Part shown: in pieces, positions 18,204 to 27,715 of the stretch
Layout of the letters: each line of letters opens with the position of its first letter
How positions within the stretch are numbered: the first letter of the stretch is position 1
DNA from: Chara braunii
Taxonomy: Eukaryota; Streptophyta; Charophyceae; Charales; Characeae
Direction: 5' to 3'
Assembly: GCA_003427395.1 (NCBI GenBank)
Contig: BFEA01000011.1
Coordinates: 3,380,445 to 3,416,471 of the forward strand
Length of the DNA stretch: 36,027 nucleotides
Made by a program: the position numbers and the translations under genes
Notes under the pieces: model-generated
The model's input: only the letters and a program-made list of their open reading frames with translations
Database searches by the model: none
Told to the model about the DNA's origin: nothing

Positions 18204-18553
18204 TAACATTGGCAAAGGAGGATCGACGATGGTGACGTGACAAAGGAGGAAAACTTGAGAGGAATGGGGGGGGAGGAGGAGTTTGAGATAGGGATGCTTA
18301 CCTGGGTGGAGTCGTGACTATGAATGATGGGGCAAAACGCAAAGATGACATGAGTCTTTATTAGTAAAATAAAAATAAATAGGGTGTGGGAAAAGTTGGC
18401 AAGTACGAGATATTTTGCAAAGATGGACAGTACTAGATAGGGTTATTTAGCAAAGTGGCAGGTCCAACCGACGCAATGTCAGATGAGTATTCCGCTCTAC
18501 CCATATCTTTTAAGGACATTTGGACATATATCTCACCTTATAGGGGTATTTCG

Positions 18554-19055
18554 CAAATTATCCTTTATTACTATTATTATTGTCAATAATAATAATAATT
18601 ACATTAATAATCGGTAGTCATGGCAATCTTCTCGGATCGTTAGATCCCCTGCCCCTCTCACACTCGTTGCGGAGTATGCAATAATCCATGACCACAAAGT
18701 TCGTACCACGGACAGGGTTTTGACCACCTTATCGATAATGTTGGTAGGGCCATCAATGGCTTACTAACACGCTATAGAATTCAGACCCCGGACAAGGTTT
18801 GAACCACACCGATCGGTCTGAAACCCACAGACTGTCCACTACATTATAAAGCTAGTATGGCACCTCAGACAAGGTTTGAACCACAACGCTACTGATAGCT
18901 CGGTTTCACCACGATCATCGATACACTTGAATATCTGTAATATGATAAGTATACCAACCAGGTTGGATTGTTGACGAACGGACGGACGAGGGGTGACATC
19001 AATGTACGTGTCGTCAATAAATTTTTTTTTTTTTTTTGTAGGAGGACAACATTTG
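18554..19055. repeat. Non-coding stretch with degenerate repeats
   Basis: ATT/AAT repeats at 18567-18600. Three diverged units containing gaca(g/a)ggttt(t)gaaccac, each after a word like cccgga or ctcaga, occur at about 18711, 18790 and 18867. No gene. Confidence 0.6.
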
Positions 19056-19220
19056 CGTAGTGACTGCAATCGCAAAAATGGTTTCAAAATGCATTCCAAA
19101 CATCCGTTGAACATAACAAACCCCCACCGGACCCTACTAAAGTTAACTTGTATAAATTCAACATTTTTAACGTTTTGCTTTAAACTACATTTTGAAACTG
19201 AAACTGTGATTGCTCCTTAG
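19056..19220. mobile_element. TIR element, family 3, intact copy
   Basis: cgtagtgactgcaatcgc, ending in gtttcaaaatg, pairs imperfectly with cattttgaaac leading to gtgattgctccttag. It shares ccccaccggacccta and the following stretch with the copy at 4583-5054, and the lengths agree once the retroposon there is removed. Confidence 0.6.
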
Positions 19221-19223
19221 TTG

Positions 19224-19287
19224 TTTTTTTTTTCCTGGTCGGAATAAACAGTACATTTGATCTTAGCCGGACGCCAAAGAAAGGTAT
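19224..19287 (-). pseudogene. U2 snRNA 5' fragment with poly(A) tail
   Basis: On the minus strand from 19287 the text reads ATACCTTTCT, then GGCTAAGATCAA, then tgtactgtttattcc: the 5' end of plant U2 snRNA (ATACCTTTCTCGGCCTTTTG, then GGCTAAGATCAAGTGTAG), about 54 nt with a dozen or so differences. The branch-site pairing segment is altered. It breaks off into a run of A (T10 at 19224-19233 on the plus strand). No upstream sequence element or TATA box precedes it. This is a truncated retro-copy, not a working U2 gene. Confidence 0.75.
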
Positions 19288-20484
19288 TTTGTTTTTGTTT
19301 CTATGTTCGTTTTTTTTTTCCAATCGCTACTTACAACCTCAGTGTTCTTTTAATCGTCATTGTAAAATAGAGACCGTATAAGAAATGAACGAATAGTGGG
19401 TTTGCATGCATGGATTGATGGATGACACATCAAAGGTGAGTAGACAAATTCAGTGGTAAGGGCGTTAGATTACTTCACAAAGTAATGGGGGATTGTACAT
19501 GCACACTCGAGTTAAGCCCCCTTGTAATTCAGTCGGTCAAACTTCGATAAAAACTATGTGTCACAATTTATGTTTTTTTTTTTCCTCTTAACTTACGGTT
19601 GATCAGACAACTCATTAGGGTAGTATACCAACCAGTTTCAAGACCACATCCATATTAAAGCATAGAGGTTTGTCAAAAAATTGATACGTAGAACAGATTT
19701 AGTAATACTGATTTTTTAAGTCGATTTTTTTTTAATGAAAATATAACAAAGCTATGAATATTACACATCAAATCACTTTCAACGTTTTACAAGCGTTGGA
19801 CGTGGCGAAAAATAGAGCCGCAACGTTTCCACGTGAATGAATTTGCATGGAAGTCGTCAGACTCGTTCAACTCAGCACATTGTTATTTTTTTTTTCGACT
19901 TTCTCATGGTTTAACTTCTTATGGTACATTTACTTCTTTGTAGTGTTCTTAGTCGGTAACAGGTGTCATGTTCGAAGTCAATGAATTGGTCAAGCTAATG
20001 AAGTTTCTTTAATTGGACAACACATACTTTTACTCTATTATACAACTGATGTAGCAAACAACAAGAATGTCAATGGGAGAAAGCATCAGTTACCGCTTGG
20101 TCAGTATTCTTTGTATGTTTGTTAAGCAACAACCGAATGTGACATTTCTTGCAGTGCACTAGCCTTTCATATAAAATATTATTATTAAATTTGACCATGT
20201 TGAATAAAAAAATTTGCGTTCCTATTGAATATTTTGATTGAACCATCTCCCAGAAGAGATTTTAAATCGTTCTACAAAATAGAGCCTCAATGAAGAATTA
20301 GTATCAATGTATTATTCTTCGGTATACTTTTTCGTGCGCTTTGCGTCTAACCTAAAAGACTTGATTGTGTGTCTATTTCATGGCGTGAATTTGGGTTATA
20401 CGTACTAGGAACCAGTTTCATTCCATTTTATTTATCATTTTCATATTTTTTAATACTTTATGTTTACCTGTGTGACTATCATAG
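19288..20484. other. AT-rich intergenic stretch
   Basis: About 1.2 kb without recognised genes. A weak tRNA-like segment near 19451 is discussed among the rejected items. Confidence 0.5.
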
Positions 20485-20517
20485 TTTAGGGTTTAGGGTT
20501 TAGGGTTTAGGGTTTAG
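20485..20517 (+). repeat. Interstitial plant-type telomeric repeat
   Basis: Four perfect TTTAGGG heptamers plus TTTAG. This is the Arabidopsis-type telomere unit, inside the window and far from any visible chromosome end. Confidence 0.95.
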
Positions 20518-20686
20518 AAAAATTCACACGAGAAATGAAAGTTGAAAAAACATTCCATAAAAAAAAATCCTTCATATTTATAAATTATAATCTCAATTTT
20601 CGTTAAATTCTAAAATTTTCAGTTTTATTTGATAAGTTCTCATCTAAATATAAATTTATACTTTCAAATACATCTATTCGTCCAAA

Positions 20687-20857
20687 ATGGAGTGAAAGTC
20701 TGGACGAGTTTATAAAATGTTTTAATCAAATTTTTATTTTACTACGACAAATATCTTATAATTTAAATTGGATTAACCTATTTATGAATGAAAGCCCTTA
20801 CTTAGAATGAAAGTCCAATTAAAATATTTCATGAACTCATCCAGACTTGTATTCCAT
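20687..20857. mobile_element. MITE-like element with long TIRs
   Basis: The left arm (atggagtgaaagtctggacg, then agttta and aaatgttttaat) is the near reverse complement of 20811-20857 (attaaaatatttcatgaact, then catccagacttgtattccat). Arms are about 45 bp in a 171-bp element. Further diverged complementarity outside suggests a larger decayed parent. Confidence 0.7.
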
Positions 20858-21540
20858 CTCCTGCATGCAGTTCAAATAAGAAGGGATACCATATTCTTGG
20901 AATGAAAGTTTTCAAGTAAGACGGAAAATTTTAAAATTGGAATGACATTTTTTAAGATTGAATAAAAATTTAAAATATAAAATGTAATTTTACTATAGAA
21001 TGATTATTTAATTCTCATTTTTTTTTTTTTATCCTTGCTACATAATTTGTTATTGGGTTTGTTATACTTATTTCTACTTTTTGAATTCGTTGAACTATTA
21101 AAATCTACCCAAACCAAAACAAGTGGATCATTTCTGTTTAAGAAAGCTTATATTAAAGAAAATAAATAAACACTTACTACCCTAAAACCCAGGGACGCGT
21201 ATCAAAGGGCTCGCACGAGCGGGGTCCTCGACCGAAGGCACCGAAGACGTGGTTTGAGTCTCACATCTCTTGATAGTGATGCTAAGTTCATCGATGGAAG
21301 TCAGTTTACCAATGAATTATTACCAGTGGGTTGGTATGATACAAAAAAAGGGATGGGCAATGAGATACTTGAATATTTGAAAACCACAATAATTATTACA
21401 AACAAGTCAAGCTGGATATATGAATATCGTTATAATATGGATACTCAAATATTTAAAAACCAATTGCAAGAAAGGAAACATCAATGTATACTATTCACCT
21501 TTATTTTTAATTAAAATTTTATTTTAATTTCTCTTTGACC
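20858..21540. other. AT-rich stretch with one unassigned 86-codon frame
   Basis: The plus-strand frame 21254-21514 codes for 86 residues with no domain I recognise. It lacks supporting splice sites or codon signal and lies in AT-rich sequence. A short GC-rich island precedes it (21190-21250). Confidence 0.3.
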
Positions 21541-24219
21541 CGTTTGGGACGTGGTCCTTGTACTAGTCCTTAGGTCGGTCATAAGGTCAATTTGGTCTAA
21601 CGTGGTCGGTCCACTTCGGAAGTGTTGGAACATAAACCTGAGCCCGAACTTTACAAAAGAGTAAGCGAGCGAATACAATGGTTCGAAATTATCATGCGGT
21701 TGTTGTCCCGGTATAGTCCTTCGGGATGTACAAACGAGATTTGTTGAGCATTTGCGTGTTCAGGACACGAGCGAAATTCCTCTATTATGTCCATTTTGGG
21801 GTGTTTGTGGAGGAGTTAAATGTGTATACGAGCCGGTGGGGGCTTAGCCCACTGAGAGAAAGAAACCTTAGTGGCAGGGACCCTCTGCAGGTATTACCAT
21901 CCGCTGATCTCGAATGTGCTACGAGGGGTTTTTAGTGTAACTTTGTCTGTTGTATTCGAAATCAGGTACACTGTGTCTGTGCACGACAATATTAGAGGAA
22001 ACTGAGATGGAAGCTCGTCGCGACGCTGACATTCAAATCACTTGTTGGATCTGAGTATAGGAACGAAAGACTAATCGAACAGTCTAATAGTTCGTTACCG
22101 CCGAAGTTTCGTCAGGAATGTTGGAGTTGCCAAACAGAAAGCGCTCGTTCTTCCGGTCGCCCTCTTGATGGGTGACGCTCATCATTGTAGCGATGTTCTT
22201 GACATAGACGCTCCTCGAGGTCTTATTCGTCAACGGGATCGAGGTCGAGGTGTTGCTCATAGGTGATCGAAATTAAGTCGTAGTCGTCGTGGTCGCAGTG
22301 TTGATTACATTTTTGTCGTATTCACTTTAATCATTATGGTTGTCATTGGGATCCCCACTTGCCTTTTGGGTAACTAGCGTTGTAATGATTCATTTTCAAG
22401 TGTTCGTGGCATTATTACTGATAGGTGGTCGCATTCGCGTCCGTCTTGGTGGGCGCTTCCTTTCACATTAGGCAATGTGCCTGACCATATGCTAAATGGA
22501 TGCCTTGCACTCAATATTTGTTTGACTATTGAATAGTGACAGATTGTTGGCGGAGATTGTACTTCACGAAGAGGTAAAGGAGAGAGAGAGTTAGAGGAGG
22601 AAAGGAATGGCAAAGAAGGGGAAAGAGAGAACACATGCACATGTGAGAAGGAAAGAAGAGGAAAGTTTATTTGTAATGTACCTTCCCATTATTTAGTAGA
22701 GGTTTTATTCTTATTTCTCACATTTGATGAGTAGTGACGCGCGACTGTAACGGGGCGCATTGTCACGACTATTTGCATGGTCATCACGTAGGTGGCCATT
22801 GTGCCTGTCCAATTGTCATCATCACCATCTACGTGATCTTGGTGGTCGCCGCCATCAAGGTAACCGTGTTCAAGTTGGGCGCCTTCGTTGGTATGATCAC
22901 CTTCATTGTGTACTCGTCTCGTCGGATTAGTGTTTATGATGACCTTCGCATTTGAAGTCGTGACCTCTATTTCGTTGCGGTCATTTTCGTTGTCGGTGTA
23001 TGTCATTACTGCAGGGATTGAATGAACATGACCGTACGGGCCAAACACATTGAGAAGGAAGTACAACAACGACCATATGCTCCAGAGAAGGGAAAGGAGG
23101 AAGAGCAGTTACATACCAGTTCGAAACTGTGTCATCGTGATTTTTCGTTTACTCGGATTTTAAGTTATGTTATTTGACTCTCTTTTCATATTATACCGGT
23201 TTAAGTTTCTCGCCTTCTCATGATAATATCTGAGCTACACTACTAGTATCTCCTTCGCGAAGATTTTGAGCACCATTAATTTGAACTCCTTTTTGTGAGA
23301 CCTGTCCGACGGAGGCGATGACCCCACTATTCCCTTACCAAATGTGGTGTCGAGTGCATCAGCTCCCGCCTTTCTCGCAAAAGACGAGAGTCGTCCCGGC
23401 TACGTCACGCAAGAGTAAACAAAATAAAACTTAGAGACTACTCCGGAACGACGCAAAATAATCCCGCAAACCATCGAGATGGGCGTGGTCGTGTCGTCCC
23501 TTCGTCGTTCTAGCCGGGTACGCCAACCGTACTTTTCGAGGTCGTCTTTTCGCAAACGGTGAGAGCCCTCACTCTCAACAGCGGGCACGCACCTGGCCAT
23601 GACGGTGGTGTGAATGGTCGTGCAAACGATTGGCGGAGATTGCCGCCATAAATTATGGGAGAAGTACTTGCATCCAACATTGCTGCTGTTGAGCAATTGT
23701 TATTGCGTTTTACGACTGCATAGCCGTTGAACTCGTGTTGTGCCTTATAAAAACACACTTTGTTGTGTCTTGGCAAAATACATTCGCTGCGTTTTTGCCA
23801 AGCTCGCTGCAACACTTTGCTGTTGCGCAGGGGTAGTGTGCACACAGTATTCAAATTGAATCTCACTGAGTATTGCTGCTAGTGACCACTGCCGCTAACT
23901 GCGCATTATTGTTGCTCACGACATTATGCATAGCTGGTTAGCTATTGCGTGTGGTCGTTGTGCATGCAACACCCTAATGAGTCTAGCTACAATTGCCCCT
24001 ACTCTTTGAATAGAGCACAGGAGCGAACTCTATTAAAACAAAGTTTTTCTAAGCAGCGCTCTAAGCAGCGCGACTGCATTCTGGTTAGTGGTTGGAGCAC
24101 GGTGGTTTAAGGGAGTGACCGGACTCTTCAGAGAGGTCACCACAACAACTTCATGGCTGTCAGAGGGTCACTTTATTCTGCATCATGGTTGTGATTCCGC
24201 CACGTTCAATACGATTTAA
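21541..24219. other. Stretch of mixed composition without recognised genes
   Basis: Several frames of 60-126 codons, none with a known domain. The 23.6-24.0 kb part is rich in short hairpins: CTTGGCAAAA (23770-23779) with TTTTGCCAAG (23794-23803), gcaat/attgc near 23695, tagct/agcta near 23931. taagcagcgc occurs twice in tandem near 24050. It leads into the repeat locus starting at 24220. Confidence 0.5.
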
Positions 24220-24480
24220 CCACCATTGCGGGGCCCTAAGGCGTTTGAAAATACAAAGACTCTCTCACGTGAGTTGAGTTGTCCCTCTTCTGGATCTCGA
24301 GAGTCTAACCTGTCTTCTCCTGCCTTTCTTACTTTAAGTCTCATATCAGGTTACGAGGGGAAGGTGATCGGTGGGATTACAACCAACAAGACAACAGCAA
24401 GACCTTGTGGGAGGTTCACCCACCGATTGTGGGAGCTCTGTCGGAACCCATGAGGAGATCTGGAGACAAGGAACAGTCAT
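24220..24480 (+). repeat. Module P, copy 1
   Basis: Begins near cggggccct(a/c)aggcg. Shared blocks with 30345-30610 include gagttgagtt(t)gtccctct, tctgcctttctta, cccaccgattg(t/c)gggag and ctctg(t/a)cggaac. Both copies are followed by gtaa and then a hairpin series. Frames are not conserved between copies (the second has stops), so I do not call it coding. Confidence 0.75.
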
Positions 24481-24747
24481 GTAAGCCATTTTTCTACCTT
24501 GTGTGAACCCACTGCACCCCTATTCGTTGCATCTCTTTAGTCTGATTGAAATATATGTGTGTAACCTTATGTTTTAATATTTCTTTCTGTAATCTAATAA
24601 AATAAGGTAAAGGAAAAGGTTGTGTGAATCTTACTTTGCATTATTGTTTGAAATTCAGACGAAGAGAGGTGAATTCGAGGAAGGTGGGAGGAAGGTGGTT
24701 TAGCTTGTGACAATTGGGCCTCTTTTGTTTATTTTTGTTTTCTTCAC

Positions 24748-25118
24748 AACTAGGCAATGTGGCTTCAGTCAGGTCTAGTTACTGTAATATTGATGGTTCA
24801 TCTTTTTTACTGCCAAGCAATGTGGCTTCGGTCAGGCTTGATCGTTGTATTGTCATCTCTTCTTAACAATCAAACAATGTGACTTTGGTCAGGACTGATT
24901 GCCATACCCCTGTAGATTTTTATATGTGCAGTCAGGCAATATGTCTCTGGTTATGCCTAGCTAACACTCTCATGTCGTTCTATTCCTTGGTGATTTGCTT
25001 GTTGAAATGGTTTAAGAAGTTGGGTAATACGACTTTGGTCATATTCAACTACTTTTTCTTTTTTCCGATGGAGGTTTGAACTTATGACTAAGCAATGTGG
25101 CTTCGATTTGGCTTAGTC
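24748..25118 (+). repeat. Hairpin series A, first six hairpins
   Basis: Six units share the loop core (g/a)caatgtggctt(c/t)ggtca but have different complementary stems: AACTAG/CTAGTT (24748-24780), CAAGC/GCTTG (24814-24840), CAATCA/TGATTG (24867-24901), AGGCA/TGCCT (24934-24958), AGTTGGGTA/TATTCAACT with two G-T pairs (25018-25050), GACTAAGC/GCTTAGTC (25086-25118). Spacing is irregular (53-84 bp), so this is not a simple tandem array. Confidence 0.8.
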
Positions 25119-25744
25119 TGAAGTCGCCCACATAACAAGAAACCTTATAATATAATTTTATACAGGGTAACCAGTGTTCGGGACAGGCTGAATGCCCGAA
25201 CCCGAACGCTTGAACGTATGGGACCCATTGGGGATGCTTTCGGTCGTTCGGGCCGAACGCGGACAAAACAAAATAAAAATAAATAAATAAAATCTACAAA
25301 AAATATATGTTATGTAAAAAACTAAACTAAACAATATTTGCCTGAGAATTACATCCAAATTTCTTACATAATTTGAAATAAAAATAAAATACAGAGAACA
25401 AATACTATAATAAAAATAACAAAAAATAAAAAGTTAATTAAATTTAATGAGTACGCGAACACGTTTTCAATACCACCATCTTTGGCGATTTTTGTTTTTT
25501 TTTTTGCATAGCTAAATGCCCTGAAAATTTACAGATGTGTACTTCACATAATACAAAACCCACAAAAAAAAGTTTTAAAAAATAATAAAATTGTGTAGAC
25601 CTCGAACTAAAGTGAAAACAAAAGTAAAAAACAAAAAAAAAGTGGGCGAGCACGTTTTGACGCCGCCATCCTTGACCATTTTTAATTCTTATTTGGATAA
25701 GCCAAACAACGTCAAAATTGATAGGCATGTATCGCACGTCATAG

Positions 25745-25948
25745 AGAACTAAAATATTTGATTTTGATTAAGGTAGATTATCATTTACAGTGTAATCAGT
25801 GAGGGGATTCTGCAGACTGTTGAGGGTTCAGCCTCCTGATGAGTCGATGAAACTCCGACGAAATAATTTGTCACAGCCCCTCGTTTGTTGTCCTCTTCTC
25901 TCTCTCTGCCTACGGTTCACCGGGCAGTTCGGTTTGTGACGATATATA
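25745..25948 (+). mobile_element. Short repeat carrying the hammerhead
   Basis: Unlike the hAT sequence on either side. Its 3' half recurs at 3350-3470. Its left boundary is uncertain and no target duplication was found. Right after gacgatatata the inner hAT-like element begins. Confidence 0.55.
25812..25871 (+). ncRNA. Type III hammerhead ribozyme
   Basis: All three helices and the catalytic core can be drawn. Helix III: 25812-25820 pairs with 25863-25871 (one mismatch, three G-U). Cleavage triplet GTT ends at 25821. Helix I: GAGG (25822-25825)/CCTC (25832-25835), loop gttcag. Core CTGATGA 25836-25842. Helix II: GTCG (25843-25846)/CGAC (25856-25859), loop atgaaactc. GAAA 25860-25863. The loops contain gttca and tgaaac, which could form the known loop-loop contact. 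Plant retrozymes carry type III hammerheads. Activity may be low, since natural sites are usually GUC. Confidence 0.8.
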
Positions 25949-25988
25949 CATGGTTACCGGCGTTCGGCCGTTCGGGCCGAACGTGGAN

Positions 25989-26023
<35 letters not shown>

Positions 26024-26676
26024 AAAACAATTCCGAAACAAAAATATGTTATGGAGAAAAATAAACTAAACAGCATTTGTCTGGGCNAAAAAAAAAAAAA
26101 AAAATTTAAAACAATTCCGAAACAAAAATATGTTATGGAGAAAAATAAACTAAACAGCATTTGTCTGGGCACTACATCCAAATTCTTTACCAAATTTGAA
26201 TTAAAAATCAAATACAAAAAATAAACACTATGATAAAAATAAGAAAAAACAAAAAGAGAATTAAAATGAGTGAGTGTGCCAACACCTTTTCGACACCGCC
26301 ATCTTTGCCGATTTTTAATTATTTTTTGGCATTGACAAATGCCCTGAAAATTTACAGATATGTAGTTTATATAATCAATAACTCATTAAAAAATTTTCAA
26401 AAAATAATAAAATTGTTTAAGCCCTGAAATAAAGTGGAAACAAAAAGTTAAAAGTGGAAAAAAAAAATTGTGAGTGGGCGAGCACGTTTTGACACCCCTA
26501 TCTTTGACGATTCGTAATGTTTTTTTTTGGCTTATCATAATGACTTCAAAATTTACAGGCGTGTACATCATAGAGACCTAAAAAAAAAAAAAAATCAGAA
26601 AAAAAAACTTATTTTTAGGCCCCGAACGTTCGGGGACGAGCCCGGGGGTTCCCGAACGTTCGTTCGGGTAACCTTG
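25949..26676. mobile_element. Inner hAT-like element
   Basis: Ends CATGGTTACC and GGTAACCTTG (9 of 10 inverted matches). The flanks gatatata and tatgtata agree at six of eight positions. The interior is homologous to the outer element (aaatgccctgaaaatttacag occurs in both), so one family member inserted into another. A 66-bp segment is present twice (26021-26086, 26105-26170), each after an A run with an N (25988, 26087). Confidence 0.65.
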
Positions 26677-26861
26677 TATGTATACATTTTTTGGCCCCGA
26701 ATTAATTTTTGGAGGGGGCCGAACGTCATCGGGTTCGGACCCTGTTCGAGACCCTGAACGCCCGTACGTACGGAGGTCGGGTCGGGGACCTCAGTACGTA
26801 TGGGTTGGTGACCCTGATTTTATATATATATATATATTATACTTTTGTTACTGAATAAGTT

Positions 26862-27175
26862 AGTCAGACAATGTGATTTGGGTTTGGTCTGACTGTAGCT
26901 TATCACAAAAAACATATAGTTATATATTTAATTACGAATATAACGAGTGTAACCAAAGACGGATTGAGCAGTGTGGCTTCTGTTTAATTCACCCTTAGTC
27001 TTTAAAACATTAAAGCTGCAAAGAATTATTATAACTTTGATATTAAACACTTAGCATTAGATAATGCGACTTTAACTTTATCTAGTTAACTGCTGAATGA
27101 AAATAAAAATAGTTATGCCCTCTATTTTGTGTATACAAAGGCAAAAGGTTAAGCAATGTGGCTTTGGTTTGATTC
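26862..27175 (+). repeat. Hairpin series A, units 7-10
   Basis: The same loop core continues beyond the hAT insertion: AGTCAGAC/GTCTGACT (26862-26894), a weakly paired unit near 26971 (gcagtgtggcttctg), TAGATA/TATCTA (27058-27084), and gcaatgtggctttgg near 27152 with poor stems. Confidence 0.75.
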
Positions 27176-27489
27176 GACTTTCTTATGTCATATGTAAACT
27201 ACGATATTAGGGTTTATCTAACCGAGAGATTATGAACTACTTATGTGAAAATAACGTGGGATTTTTGTGAGAGTACTTACCTATTGTGGTATGGATTTGC
27301 ATGTGGTTGAGTGAGAGCTCTAATTATTTTGAGTCTTAGTTTTGATAGGTAGCTGCTTTAGATGCTCACCACGAATTGAAGCTATATGAGTTCATTCAAT
27401 TCCTGCACTTTCTTATATAAGTTTATTTCTTTTACTTAGTTCAATTTCAATATTTTTTTAGATAGATTTATTTTTCATACTTGGCTTTG

Positions 27490-27715
27490 TGTCAATCTTG
27501 GAGAGACACTTTCACTAAAGGAAGTGTTGCCCAAATTTATGCAAATCCATGGAGTTAGTCAAATTTTGTCTTTATAAAATTCAACATTTTGTAAGAGTTC
27601 ATATATGACTTAGTATAAATTTGATTTGCGTGCTTCTCTAAATGAGATGTTGTCTAAATTTGCACTAATTCAAAGAGTTAGACAAAAATTGACTTTGTGA
27701 AGTTAAAGTTACTTT
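27490..27715 (+). repeat. A/B satellite, block 1 (two monomers)
   Basis: Two diverged monomers about 123 bp apart, aligned on gttgcccaaattt (27526) and gttgtctaaattt (27649), each followed by ggagttag or agagttag then aaattttg or aaaattgac. They correspond to the A- and B-type monomers of the block at 31800. Confidence 0.7.

Larger units (their letters stand above)
16760..18553. mobile_element. TIR element, family 4, long copy (about 1.8 kb)
   Basis: The left arm from 16760 (gaaaatacccctataag, then gagatatatg, then cctaaaagat) is the near reverse complement of 18488-18553, about 65 bp with few mismatches. ATT/AAT runs lie outside both arms. The interior holds an 83-bp tandem duplication, a smaller TIR element and large microsatellites but no transposase, so it is non-autonomous or a nest of insertions. 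Confidence 0.65.
25163..26816. mobile_element. hAT-like element, non-autonomous, with nested insertions
   Basis: Ends CAGGGTAACCA and TGGTGACCCTG with ATTTTATA at 25155-25162 and 26817-26824, a perfect 8-bp duplication as made by hAT transposases. Subterminal CGAACG palindromes are frequent. There is no transposase frame. It interrupts the hairpin series between units 6 and 7. Inside are a hammerhead-bearing repeat (about 25745-25948) and a second hAT-like element (25949-26676). Confidence 0.85.

Noticed and set aside
19451-19525. tRNA-like segment beginning ttcagtggtaagggc
   Set aside because: It resembles an A box, but no acceptable B box or acceptor stem follows.
21254-21514. 86-codon frame
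   Set aside because: No domain, no repeat copy and no splice or codon support. It is kept only as an unassigned note.
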